Counted from the first letter of the stretch, positions 8,496 to 15,783 are shown. The stretch: DNA of 40,412 bases from UBA6115 sp964629345 (GCA_964629345.1 CAZVSG010000005.1:1-40412); one strand, 5' to 3'. A program made the numbers and translations. Notes: generated by a model not told the origin, from the sequence alone.

Positions 8496-8545
8496 CTTGG
8501 TACTCCTCTGTCATGCCGTTTCCGGCTGGCTTCTTTTCCTGTATG

Positions 8546-8551
8546 ATTATA
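8546..8551 (-). promoter_or_regulatory. -10 element of the repeat-protein gene
   Basis: TATAAT reads on the minus strand here, 51 bases before the ATG at 8495. No good -35 is visible at 16-18 bases, so it may depend on an activator. Confidence 0.4.
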
Positions 8552-8578
8552 ACCGTCTGCCCGGTGCTTAACCCGGCA

Positions 8579-8587
8579 TGGTATAAT
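8579..8587 (+). promoter_or_regulatory. Extended -10 promoter of queH
   Basis: TGGTATAAT is a perfect extended -10. It overlaps the first in-frame ATG (8586), which therefore cannot be the translation start of a transcript made from here. Confidence 0.6.
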
Positions 8588-8612
8588 GGAAGAAAACGGG
8601 AGGCGGCAATCG

Positions 8613-9263
8613 GTGCGGGGGAAAAGCGGCTTTGACAGCCTGATGCAGGAGATCATCCTCGGGATGGACGGGAGTGAGCCAAAGCCACTGCTCTTGCTGC
8701 ACGTCTGCTGTGCGCCGTGTTCAAGCGCCGTGCTTGAACGCCTGGCAGGGGTGTTCCGCATCATCGCCTACTTTGACAACCCCAACATCGACAGCGCAGC
8801 GGAACATGATCTGCGGGCCGGCGAGACCCTGCGCTTGAGGGAGCTGACCGGCTGGGCGGAACAGGTCATCGTCACCCCCTATGATCCTGCTGTCTTCAGG
8901 ACCGCCGTCCGCGGGCTGGAAGGGGAGCCGGAGGGCGGGTCGCGCTGCGCGGTGTGTTTCCGCCTGCGGCTTGCCCGTTCTGCCCAAAAGGCTGCGGCAC
9001 TGGCGTGCAGCTTCTTTTCCACCACCCTGACGCTCAGCCCCAGGAAAGACGCGGCGCTGCTGAACGAACTTGGGCGGGAGGCGGGGGAGGCGGCCGGCGT
9101 CAGGTTTCTGCCAAGTGATTTCAAGAAAAGGGGAGGATACCAGCGCTCCATACTCCTGAGCCGTCAGTTTGGCCTCTACCGCCAGGATTACTGCGGCTGC
9201 GCCTTTTCCAGAAAGCACCCACCGGGCCCTGAAGGGGAAGGATCGAAGCTTTTCCCTTCCTGA
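8613..9263 (+). CDS. queH: Epoxyqueuosine reductase QueH
   Basis: Catalyses the last step of queuosine synthesis, reduction of epoxyqueuosine in tRNA, as the QueH (DUF208) family that replaces QueG in many bacteria. The cysteine pattern is complete: HVCCAPCSS near the N-terminus, CAVCFRLRL in the middle and DYCGCAFS near the C-terminus. These residues bind the iron-sulfur cluster and neighbouring metal. FSTTLTLSPRKD and the YFDNPNI strand are also typical. The frame is open from an ATG at 8586, but that codon lies inside the -10 box. The GTG at 8613, preceded by GGGAGG, is the likely start and gives 216 residues. It is a single-gene unit that ends at a bidirectional terminator shared with the convergent DUF2804 gene. 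Confidence 0.93.
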   Translation: MRGKSGFDSLMQEIILGMDGSEPKPLLLLHVCCAPCSSAVLERLAGVFRIIAYFDNPNIDSAAEHDLRAGETLRLRELTGWAEQVIVTPYDPAVFRTAVRGLEGEPEGGSRCAVCFRLRLARSAQKAAALACSFFSTTLTLSPRKDAALLNELGREAGEAAGVRFLPSDFKKRGGYQRSILLSRQFGLYRQDYCGCAFSRKHPPGPEGEGSKLFPS

Positions 9264-9269
9264 AAAGAG

Positions 9270-9290
9270 AACGGGCGGCAAGCCCGTTTT
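9270..9290 (+). terminator. Terminator between convergent queH and DUF2804 genes
   Basis: AACGGGC/GCCCGTT stem with GGCAA loop, followed on the plus strand by a TTTT run (9287-9290). On the minus strand it is followed by a looser T-rich tract. It lies 6 bases after the queH stop. Confidence 0.75.
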
Positions 9291-9300
9291 CCTGCATCCC

Positions 9301-10338
9301 CTACCATCTGTTGGACACCTTTTCAAGGAACCCTGTCAGGTCCTTGACATCAAGCTTTCTGCCGTCGTCCAGCACCGTCGTGCCGGTGAAACGGCCGAAG
9401 ACCTGATGCTGCAGGGACGCCAGCAGCAGGAAGTCCATGTGACTGCTGCGATCAAGCAGGGGTTCAAACCGCAGATCAAGCCGCCCCGCATCATCCCTGA
9501 CCCTCCAGACGCCCGGATCATTCTCCTTTGATCCCTTCCTTGGGATGTCAAAGGTGACTCCAGCCAGCTTATGGGCAATGCCTTCATAGAACAGCATGTT
9601 TTCCGTCGCCCTGGACAGGTCGCCGAAACCGTATCCCAGGTTCATCCCGAACGCTTTGCCCCCGATGACCCCGGAAGCGGAGCCCCAGTACCAGCTGCCG
9701 CGGTAGGGCCACACGCCCCGGCCCCAGTCCAGCACCCCGAAGGACGCTGAGGGCGAAAAGAGGTACTCGCGGTCCGCATAGATGACCCGGCCCTCCGCCG
9801 GCATGCAGTTGATCTTGCGGTTGTAATAGAAGAGCTTCGGCTTCTTCTCAAAAGGCGTCACGATGACCATGCTGTCCGCCTTTTTTTCTTCCAGTTCAAT
9901 GTCAAACAGCAGCGGCTTGCCCGTCCCGCCGAAATCATACATGTGCCCGTACAGCTGCCGTCTTCCCCTCTCCGTGCGGAAGGTCAGCTCGTAGTTTTTC
10001 CCGACGGCGCGGGTCACCCCGTCCCCCGAGGCAGGGGGCAGGCCCCTTTTTCCCATGGGGAAGAGGACCATCCTTGCCGCGGTGCGCTGTTTCTTTTGCT
10101 CAAGATCAAGCAGGCTGATGCTGTCAAGCCCCATATAGCCGTTGTCGGCGACCGTCAGCGCCAGCGCCGCGGCATCATTCATGACCAGATAGTAGTCCCA
10201 CTCCTTGATGCGCCATGTTGGAGCCTTGATCCTGCTGCGATCATAGGTTTTCAACGGGCTTACGGCATAGCCGGTCTCGCTCAGCAGCCCTTCCCTTGTA
10301 TGCAGCGGGCCTTCCGACAGGATCCTTTGCTGGTTCAT
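9301..10338 (-). CDS. DUF2804 domain protein
   Basis: A 345-residue protein covering the whole length of the DUF2804 family. It opens MNQQRILSEGPLHTREGLLSE and contains the family blocks RRQLYGHMYDFGGTGKPL, YNRKINCMPAEGRV and WPYRGSWYWGSASGV, rich in Trp, Tyr and Gly as usual. No signal peptide, membrane helix or known catalytic motif is seen. The function is unknown; a beta-barrel lipid- or ligand-binding fold has been suggested for such proteins, which is inference. The frame is open 15 codons further upstream, but the ATG at 10338 has GGGAGGG before it and a near-consensus promoter just upstream, so it is the start. It is a single-gene unit. Confidence 0.85.
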   Translation of the reverse strand: MNQQRILSEGPLHTREGLLSETGYAVSPLKTYDRSRIKAPTWRIKEWDYYLVMNDAAALALTVADNGYMGLDSISLLDLEQKKQRTAARMVLFPMGKRGLPPASGDGVTRAVGKNYELTFRTERGRRQLYGHMYDFGGTGKPLLFDIELEEKKADSMVIVTPFEKKPKLFYYNRKINCMPAEGRVIYADREYLFSPSASFGVLDWGRGVWPYRGSWYWGSASGVIGGKAFGMNLGYGFGDLSRATENMLFYEGIAHKLAGVTFDIPRKGSKENDPGVWRVRDDAGRLDLRFEPLLDRSSHMDFLLLASLQHQVFGRFTGTTVLDDGRKLDVKDLTGFLEKVSNRW

Positions 10339-10354
10339 ACGCCCTCCCGGGCTC

Positions 10355-10383
10355 AGTATAAGCATTGTGTTGTTTTTGGTCAA
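10355..10383 (-). promoter_or_regulatory. Sigma-A promoter of the DUF2804 gene
   Basis: On the minus strand TTGACC (10383-10378), a 17-base spacer and TATACT (10360-10355). It is 17 bases from the start codon. Its -35 overlaps the probable -35 of the divergent plus-strand promoter. Confidence 0.75.
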
Positions 10384-10405
10384 ACCTGAGCCGAAGTGGT
10401 ATAAT
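10376..10405 (+). promoter_or_regulatory. Promoter of the LigB/AMMECR1/radical-SAM operon
   Basis: TTGGTC (10376-10381), an 18-base spacer and TATAAT (10400-10405), extended by TGG at 10397-10399. The gene starts 25 bases after the -10. Confidence 0.65.
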
Positions 10406-10429
10406 CAGGAAGAGGAAGGAAGTGACAGA

Positions 10430-11278
10430 ATGGCGGTCATCGGCGGCATTATGACGCCTCATCCGCCGCTGCTGGTCCCCCAGGTGGCGCGCGGCGGGGA
10501 AAAACAGGTCGCAAAGACTTCATCCGCCTGCCGGGAGGCCTGCGGCTGGCTGGTGGGCGGAAAACCTGACGCCCTCTTCATCGTCTCCCCGCACAGCGTG
10601 GGGTATGTCGACTCCCTGCATCTGTCCCCCGGCAAAAACGCATCGGGCAGTTTCGCGCACTTCGGCGCGCCGGAGGCAGCGTTCAGGGTGGAATACTGCC
10701 AAACCCTCAGGACGGAGATCCTCAGGGCTGCCGATAAGGCCGGGCTTTGCGTCGACGCGTCGCCGGAGGGGGCCCCCGCGCTTGATCACGGCACAATGGT
10801 GCCGCTTTACTTCTTAAGCCAGGCGGCGGGCTGGCCGCCGCCCCTGGGCGTCGTGCGCGCCGGATTGTCCGGCTTGTCCTATGCCGACCACTACCGCCTG
10901 GGCATGTGCGTCCGCGACGCGTCCGACAGGCTTGACCTCAGGGTCGGCATCCTCGCCAGCGGCGACCTTTCGCATTATCTCCGGGAAGACGGGCCGTATG
11001 GCTTTCGCCCGGAGGGGCCGCAGTATGACCTGAAACTGATGGACATCATGGGTCGGGCGGCATTCGGCGAACTGCTTGGGATGGATGAAGAGTTCTGTGA
11101 CCGCGCGGGCGAGTGCGGACAGCGCAGTTTCCTCATCCTGGCAGGCGCCCTTGACGGGCAGGAGGTCGAAGCGAACATCCTGTCCTATGAAGGGATCACC
11201 GGCGTGGGATATGGAGTGGGCATTTTCCGGCCGGCCGGCACGGACGCGGGCCGCGGTTTCCTGAAGGGAGGGGTATAG
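10430..11278 (+). CDS. LigB/MEMO-type protein (AmmeMemoRadiSam protein B-like)
   Basis: A 282-residue protein of the class III extradiol dioxygenase (LigB) / MEMO superfamily. Signs are the metal-binding start GGIMTPHPPLLVPQ, the block FIVSPHSVGYVDSLHL, LDHGTMVPLYFL, and LASGDLSHYL with conserved His residues. Canonical LigB enzymes cleave aromatic rings with Fe(II), but the homologues found beside AMMECR1 and radical SAM genes have no proven reaction. In many Clostridia this domain is fused to AMMECR1; here the two are separate genes with a 1-base gap. The frame is open from 10367, but the ATG at 10430 has a GGAAG site and lies correctly after the promoter. It is the first gene of a three-gene operon, and a cytoplasmic location is expected. 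Confidence 0.85.
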   Translation: MAVIGGIMTPHPPLLVPQVARGGEKQVAKTSSACREACGWLVGGKPDALFIVSPHSVGYVDSLHLSPGKNASGSFAHFGAPEAAFRVEYCQTLRTEILRAADKAGLCVDASPEGAPALDHGTMVPLYFLSQAAGWPPPLGVVRAGLSGLSYADHYRLGMCVRDASDRLDLRVGILASGDLSHYLREDGPYGFRPEGPQYDLKLMDIMGRAAFGELLGMDEEFCDRAGECGQRSFLILAGALDGQEVEANILSYEGITGVGYGVGIFRPAGTDAGRGFLKGGV

Positions 11279-11279
11279 G

Positions 11280-11804
11280 ATGGACGTATCCGGCCGGGAC
11301 ATCCACGTGCGCCTGGCGATGCTGTCCTGCGAACACTATCTCAAAACCCGAAGATTGATGGACCGGCCGAAAGATCTTCCGGACGAACTGGTCCGTTCAC
11401 GCGCGGGGTGCTTTGTGAGCCTACACAGGCACGGCAGACTGCGCGGCTGTATCGGTACGATTTCGCCCGTTCAGGCCTGCCTGGCGGATGAGATCATCTC
11501 AAACGCCGTCAGTGCCGCGGTGCGCGACCCGCGCTTTTCTCCTGTTCGCCGGGAGGAACTGGACGGTATTGACTGTTCGGTGGACGTGCTGGGGGAGCCT
11601 GAGGACATCGTGTCCAAAGAGGAACTGGACGTGAAGAAGTACGGTGTGATCGTCATCAGCGGCGCAAGGCGCGGCCTGCTGCTTCCCGAGCTTGAGGGCA
11701 TTGATACCATCGACCTGCAAGTATCGATTGCCCTTCAAAAAGCGGGCATCCGGCCGGATGAGCCATTCCGGATGCAGCGCTTCCCTGTGGTCAGGCACCG
11801 ATGA
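11280..11804 (+). CDS. amrA: AMMECR1 domain protein (AmmeMemoRadiSam protein A)
   Basis: A 174-residue AMMECR1 protein with the hallmark LRGCIGT (residues near 55-61, whose Cys is invariant), preceded by GCFVSLHRHGR and followed by AAVRDPRFSPVRREEL and the ISGARRGLLLPELEG block. The fold is known from archaeal and human homologues; the reaction is not. The start is ATG 11280, with AGGGAGG upstream inside the end of the previous gene. The stop overlaps the radical SAM start by four bases (ATGA), so expression is coupled. The neighbours strongly suggest that it acts with the LigB-like protein and the radical SAM enzyme in one modification pathway. Confidence 0.92.
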   Translation: MDVSGRDIHVRLAMLSCEHYLKTRRLMDRPKDLPDELVRSRAGCFVSLHRHGRLRGCIGTISPVQACLADEIISNAVSAAVRDPRFSPVRREELDGIDCSVDVLGEPEDIVSKEELDVKKYGVIVISGARRGLLLPELEGIDTIDLQVSIALQKAGIRPDEPFRMQRFPVVRHR

Positions 11805-12625
11805 TCCCATGCCCCCTGTGCCCGAGGGGATGTATCCTGCGTGAGGGGCAGACCGGGGCCTGCCGCGCCCGGGAAAACCTTTCCGGACGGATCGTGCCGA
11901 AGGGATACGGGAAGCTGACCAGCCTGGCGCTTGATCCCGTAGAGAAAAAGCCGCTCGCGCGGTTTTATCCGGGATCCTTTGTCCTCTCCGCCGGGAGCTT
12001 CGGCTGCAACATGTCCTGCTTCTTCTGCCAGAACGCCGCGATCTCCTTTTCGGGCGGGGAGGATATGCCCATCAGGGGGATGGATCCGAAGGAACTGGTC
12101 CGACTTGCGGAGGACATGATTCCAAGGGGCAACATCGGCCTTGCCTTCACCTACAATGAACCGCTGCTGAATCATGAATTCATCAGGGACTGCGCCGTGC
12201 TGCTCAGGGAGCGGGGGCTGAAGACCGTGCTGGTGACCAACGGCTGCTTCAACCCTGCGCCGCTTGGGGATCTGCTGACGCTGGTCGACGCGCTGAACAT
12301 CGACCTCAAGGGATTTACCCCCGAATGGTACGCCCGCCTCGGCGGGGATCTGGAAACGGTGAAAGCGTTTATCATCGCCGCCTCCCGATCCTCCCATGTT
12401 GAGCTGACCACGCTGGTGGTTCCGGGGGAGAATGACAGTGAGGACGAGATCGGAGCGATCGCGTCCTGGATCGCCTCGGTCGATCCGGAAATCCCCTTGC
12501 ACCTGAGCCGCTTTTTTCCCCGCCATATGGCATCCGGGTATCAAAGCACCGATCCCGCCGCCCTGATCAGGCTGTGCGGCATCGCGCGCGGGAGGCTGAA
12601 GCACGTGTATGCGGGCAATATCTGA
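11801..12625 (+). CDS. amrS: AmmeMemoRadiSam system radical SAM enzyme
   Basis: A 274-residue radical SAM protein. The [4Fe-4S] motif is CNMSCFFCQN (C69, C73, C76, spacing CX3CX2C), followed by FTYNEPLLNHEF and VTNGCFN. An additional N-terminal cysteine cluster, CPLCPRGC plus C21, is typical of this subfamily. It resembles the pyruvate-formate-lyase-activating group and should generate a 5'-deoxyadenosyl radical; the substrate is unknown. Related proteins that I know usually continue after the YxGN motif with a second cysteine pair region; this one stops right after HVYAGNI, so it is short at the C-terminus. It is the last gene of the operon and ends 2 bases from the convergent MocR gene, with no terminator visible. 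Confidence 0.92.
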   Translation: MIPCPLCPRGCILREGQTGACRARENLSGRIVPKGYGKLTSLALDPVEKKPLARFYPGSFVLSAGSFGCNMSCFFCQNAAISFSGGEDMPIRGMDPKELVRLAEDMIPRGNIGLAFTYNEPLLNHEFIRDCAVLLRERGLKTVLVTNGCFNPAPLGDLLTLVDALNIDLKGFTPEWYARLGGDLETVKAFIIAASRSSHVELTTLVVPGENDSEDEIGAIASWIASVDPEIPLHLSRFFPRHMASGYQSTDPAALIRLCGIARGRLKHVYAGNI

Positions 12626-12627
12626 AA

Positions 12628-14004
12628 CTATACGTCCCATGCCCTCCTGAGCAGAGTGACAGCATCGCTGATCTCCTCGTCCGCGATCCCCGCGAAACCG
12701 ATCACCAGGGCCGGCGGAAGACTTGCCTTCCGGCAGTAGGAGGACAGCCCCCTCAGCGGGATGCCGGCCCTGCCGGCTTCATTGATCAGTTCCTCCTCGC
12801 TTTTCCCGTCTATCCCGAACAAGAAATGCAGCCCGGCTTCCTGGCCTGAGATCCGGCTTTCGGGGATCCGGGCCAGCCTGCCGCACAGGGCTTCGCATCG
12901 CTTCCGGTAGACAGCGCCCGCGCGGCGGAGGTGTCGCGCGTAATGCCCCTCGCTGACCAGCCTGGCCATCGCCCGCTGCTCAAAGCGGGAGACGCTGTCC
13001 CCGCTGCGCAGACCCAATGCTTCATACTTTTTCGTCAGTTTTTCCGGCAGCGCCATGTAGGCGATGCGGATGCCGGGCGCCAGCGTTCGGGAAAACGTGC
13101 TGATGTATACCGTCCTGTCCCCGCCCATGGCCTGCAGCGCGGGAAGAGGCCGGCTGGCATAGCGGAACTCGCTGTCATAGTCGTCCTCCAGGATATAGCG
13201 CCCTTCTTTTTCCTGTGCCCAATGCAGCAGTTCCGTGCGGCGTCCGGCCGGCATGCTCACCCCCGTGGGAAACTGGTGCGCCGGGGTCACGTAGACGGCT
13301 TTGACCCCGGACTGCTCCACGGCATCCGGAAGGATCCCCTGCTCATCCAATATAAGGGGATGCGCTGTGTGCCCCAGCCGCTGCACCGCGCGGGCAGCTT
13401 CGATATAGCCGGGATCCTCAAAACCGATTTTTGAAGGCTTCTCGAGGATCGCTCCGATGATCCCCATCAGCTGCTCGACCCCTGAACCGATGATCATGTT
13501 CTCAGGTTCGCATCGGACGCCGCGGTACTGATACAGAAAGCCGCTCAGCGCTTCCCTCAGGCTCTTTTCACCTTTGGCCGGACCTTTGCTGAGCAGTTCG
13601 GGTTGCCTTACGAGGGTCTCACGGACCAGCCGGGCCCACGTTTGCTGCGGAAACAGGCGGATATCCGCGGCCTGAGGGGAGAAATCAAACCGGGGTGCCA
13701 GAGGGGACTGTTCACTTTTCGCCGGCCGCGGGGCCGTGGGTGGCACCGGCAGCGGCTGGATCTCCTCTATGAACAGGCCGCGGCGCGGCTGCGCATACAG
13801 GAAGCCTTCCGCTTTGAGCAGATCATAGGCGACGCTGACGGTCTGTTCGCTGATGCCCAGATGTCTGCTCAGCTCGCGCCTGGAGGGGATCTGCGCGCCG
13901 CCCGCGAGTCGGCCCTGCGCGATGTCCCGAGAGATAAAGCGGTACAGCTGCTCATACAGAGGGACGCCGCTGTCCCGATCCAGCGGATAGGTCAGGTCCT
14001 TCAT
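12628..14004 (-). CDS. MocR/PdxR-type regulator (GntR helix-turn-helix plus aminotransferase domain), PLP lysine replaced
   Basis: A 458-residue regulator. Residues 1-75 are a GntR winged helix (GVPLYEQLYRFISRDIAQGR, IPSRRELSRHLGISEQTVSVAYDLL). Residues from about 115 form a fold-type I aminotransferase domain with EDDYDSEFRY (pyridoxal phosphate ring-binding Asp region). MocR proteins sense PLP, often covalently, through the Lys of a TFSKxLxPxLR motif. Here the motif reads STFSRTLAPGIRIAYM, with CGA (Arg306) at the lysine position. The frame is open far upstream, but the ATG at 14004 has AGAGG and begins the usual MocR start. It is divergent from the ECF S component gene, so it probably controls that gene and itself. 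The substitution suggests non-covalent or lost PLP binding; this is inference. Confidence 0.9.
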   Translation of the reverse strand: MKDLTYPLDRDSGVPLYEQLYRFISRDIAQGRLAGGAQIPSRRELSRHLGISEQTVSVAYDLLKAEGFLYAQPRRGLFIEEIQPLPVPPTAPRPAKSEQSPLAPRFDFSPQAADIRLFPQQTWARLVRETLVRQPELLSKGPAKGEKSLREALSGFLYQYRGVRCEPENMIIGSGVEQLMGIIGAILEKPSKIGFEDPGYIEAARAVQRLGHTAHPLILDEQGILPDAVEQSGVKAVYVTPAHQFPTGVSMPAGRRTELLHWAQEKEGRYILEDDYDSEFRYASRPLPALQAMGGDRTVYISTFSRTLAPGIRIAYMALPEKLTKKYEALGLRSGDSVSRFEQRAMARLVSEGHYARHLRRAGAVYRKRCEALCGRLARIPESRISGQEAGLHFLFGIDGKSEEELINEAGRAGIPLRGLSSYCRKASLPPALVIGFAGIADEEISDAVTLLRRAWDV

Positions 14005-14014
14005 AAAATTGCCT

Positions 14015-14078
14015 CTGGTATTGCAGAAATCCTGAAAACTGGTACTTTCAAGAAGACCAGGCTTGGGTATGATGGTAT
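14015..14078. promoter_or_regulatory. Candidate MocR operator between divergent genes
   Basis: An inverted repeat CTGGT-N12-ACCAG lies at 14039-14060, and a direct copy CTGGTATT lies at 14015-14022. A weaker copy, ATGGTA, lies at 14072-14077. MocR regulators are known to use combined direct and inverted repeats. The plus-strand -10 candidate TATGAT (14068-14073) and a minus-strand TTGACA (about 14092-14097) flank the sites. Confidence 0.45.
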
Positions 14079-14111
14079 CCGATCTGAACGATTTGTCAAG
14101 GAGGGATCTGC

Positions 14112-14714
14112 ATGGCAAGCAAAAAGGGGCCGGCTTTTCTGATGGCCTTTGTCGGCGTGATGGCCGCGGCGGCCTTTGTGTCAAACTTTCTGAGCATCCC
14201 CGTCGGAACCTCCCGTGTCCACCTGGGCAACAGCATCGCCCTGCTGGCGGGCATGCTCTTTGGCGGCCCGCTGGGCGCGCTGGCGTCCGGCCTGGGCTCG
14301 GCGCTGTTTGACGTCGTCTACGGCTTTGCGGACCCGGTTGCCGGCGGCGCGGTCCCGCCGATATTGGAGGCAGTGGTCACCTTCATCAACAAGGGGCTGA
14401 TGGCCCTGGCCTGCGGCATCATTGTCAACGACCGGAAGAACAGGCTGTCCAGGGACATCGTCATCTATATCGGCACGATCGCCGGCGCTTTCCTGTACGT
14501 CGCGCTGTTCCTGATCAAGACCAACCTCTATTCCCTGGCTTTCACGCCGGACCTGCTGCCGGTCGTCGTGCCGGCCCGCGCGCTGACCTCCACCATCAAC
14601 GCCGTCATCGCCGTCCTTCTGGCGCCCTTCCTGTATGCGGTGCTGAAGCCGGCGCTTGAAAAGTCCGGCCTCCATGAGGCGGTCGGCCCGAAGCTGCTGG
14701 ACTGGCCCGGATGA
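14112..14714 (+). CDS. ECF transporter S component (vitamin-type substrate unknown)
   Basis: A 200-residue, six-helix integral membrane protein of the energy-coupling factor S-component type: SFLSIPVGTSRVHLGNS-like loop (here IPVGTSRVHLGNSIALLAG), FGGPLGALASGLGSALFDV, then LEAVVTFINKGLMALACGI and several further helices. S components bind a vitamin or cofactor and work with the shared EcfA/A'/T module, whose genes are not in this window. The start at 14112 has AGGAGGG upstream. It is divergent from a MocR-type regulator, and MocR/PdxR proteins commonly control vitamin B6 genes, so pyridoxine or pyridoxal uptake is a reasonable but unproven guess. A terminator follows at 14731. Confidence 0.85.
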   Translation: MASKKGPAFLMAFVGVMAAAAFVSNFLSIPVGTSRVHLGNSIALLAGMLFGGPLGALASGLGSALFDVVYGFADPVAGGAVPPILEAVVTFINKGLMALACGIIVNDRKNRLSRDIVIYIGTIAGAFLYVALFLIKTNLYSLAFTPDLLPVVVPARALTSTINAVIAVLLAPFLYAVLKPALEKSGLHEAVGPKLLDWPG

Positions 14715-14730
14715 ATTTTGCTGTACGGTC

Positions 14731-14760
14731 AGGCCGGTGTGATCCCGCACCGGCCTTTTT
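14731..14760 (+). terminator. Terminator after the ECF S component gene
   Basis: AGGCCGGTG (14731-14739) pairs with CACCGGCCT (14748-14756) across an 8-base loop, with a T-run at 14756-14760. Confidence 0.85.
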
Positions 14761-14764
14761 GGTT

Positions 14765-14770
14765 TATAAT
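14765..14770 (+). promoter_or_regulatory. -10 element before the PPK2 gene
   Basis: TATAAT lies five bases after the preceding terminator and 20 bases before the PPK2 ATG. The matching -35 would fall inside the terminator hairpin and is not recognisable. Confidence 0.45.
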
Positions 14771-14790
14771 GGAAGAAAGGGGGATAGAAA

Positions 14791-15654
14791 ATGAAAACTG
14801 AACAATATCGCGTGACAGGCGGAAAGAGCATCAGCCTGAAGGAGTATCCGACCTCCGCTGAGCAATCCCTTGACAAGGATGAAGTCATCTCTTCACTCAT
14901 GCCGGAGAACGTCCGGAAGATGGCGGATCTTCAGGAAAAGCTGTTTGCGGAGAATACCCGCTCCCTGCTCATCGTGCTGCAGGCGATGGACGCGGCCGGC
15001 AAGGACGGCGTCATTCGCCACGTCATGACCGGGCTGAACCCGCAGGGAACGCAGGTGGTCTCCTTCAAGGTCCCCTCCAGTGAGGAAAACGACCATGATT
15101 ATCTCTGGCGTATTGTGAAGGCCCTGCCGCGCCGCGGGGAGATCGGGATCTTCAACCGTTCCCATTATGAGGACGTCCTTGTTTCACGCGTGCACGACCT
15201 GGTAAAGGGTTCCCAGCTCCCGCCCGAGCTGGTGACTGAGGACATCTGGCAGAAGCGATACCGGCAGATCCGTGACTTTGAGCGGTATCTGACAGAGAAC
15301 GGGACAAGGATCATCAAGATCTACCTGCACGTCTCAAAGCAGGAGCAGCGAAAGCGTCTGCTGGACCGCATCAACGAGCCGGAGAAGAACTGGAAGTTCT
15401 CATCAGGCGACATCCAGGAACGCAGGCACTGGAAGAAATACCAGGATGCCTATGAGCAGATGCTGGAACACACCGCCAGCCCTGACGCGCCCTGGTTCAT
15501 CGTGCCTGCCGACAGCAAATGGTTTGCGCGCTACCTGGTGAGCCGGATCGTGCTGGATACGCTGATGGACATGGACCCGAAGATCCCCGAGCTGCCGGAG
15601 TCGGAAAAGGCGATGCTTCAGGAATGCCGTGAGATCCTCGAAAAGGATGAGTGA
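14791..15654 (+). CDS. Polyphosphate kinase 2 family phosphotransferase
   Basis: A 287-residue single-domain PPK2. It uses inorganic polyphosphate to phosphorylate nucleotides (AMP or ADP, depending on class). Walker A is AMDAAGKDG (residues 65-73), Walker B lies in IGIFNRSHYEDVLVSRVH, and the lid region EERRHW-like sequence reads SSGDIQERRHWKKYQDAYEQML. Length and the single domain fit class I/III enzymes; the class cannot be fixed by eye. The start at 14791 follows AAAGGGGG. It is a single-gene unit, converging on rpsI across a 227-base interval. It probably helps keep nucleoside triphosphate levels up during energy stress; this is inferred from the family. Confidence 0.92.
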   Translation: MKTEQYRVTGGKSISLKEYPTSAEQSLDKDEVISSLMPENVRKMADLQEKLFAENTRSLLIVLQAMDAAGKDGVIRHVMTGLNPQGTQVVSFKVPSSEENDHDYLWRIVKALPRRGEIGIFNRSHYEDVLVSRVHDLVKGSQLPPELVTEDIWQKRYRQIRDFERYLTENGTRIIKIYLHVSKQEQRKRLLDRINEPEKNWKFSSGDIQERRHWKKYQDAYEQMLEHTASPDAPWFIVPADSKWFARYLVSRIVLDTLMDMDPKIPELPESEKAMLQECREILEKDE

Positions 15655-15696
15655 CGCCTGCCAAATCCAAATAATTAATTCAATCGTAAACGCTTT

Positions 15697-15783
15697 GATG
15701 AGGCAGGGTTTTTCGCCTTTCTATTGCGCCTTTCATTCGGCGTAGGCTTTGGCTGCACCTATTTTTCTGCCTGCGGAGCCATC
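15697..15783. other. Unassigned intergenic stretch with nested pairing
   Basis: No gene is seen in 15655-15881. GATG (15697-15700) can pair with CATC (15780-15783), GGCAG (15702-15706) with CTGCC (15767-15771), and GCGCC (15726-15730) with GGCGT (15739-15743), giving a possible branched hairpin. I do not recognise an RNA family. Confidence 0.2.

Noticed and set aside
11735..12640. Open minus-strand frame opposite the radical SAM gene
   Set aside because: The radical SAM cysteine motifs are on the plus strand; the opposite frame has no recognisable feature.
15655..15710. Small reading frames in the PPK2-rpsI interval
   Set aside because: They are under 20 codons and without a family match; no evidence of translation beyond chance.
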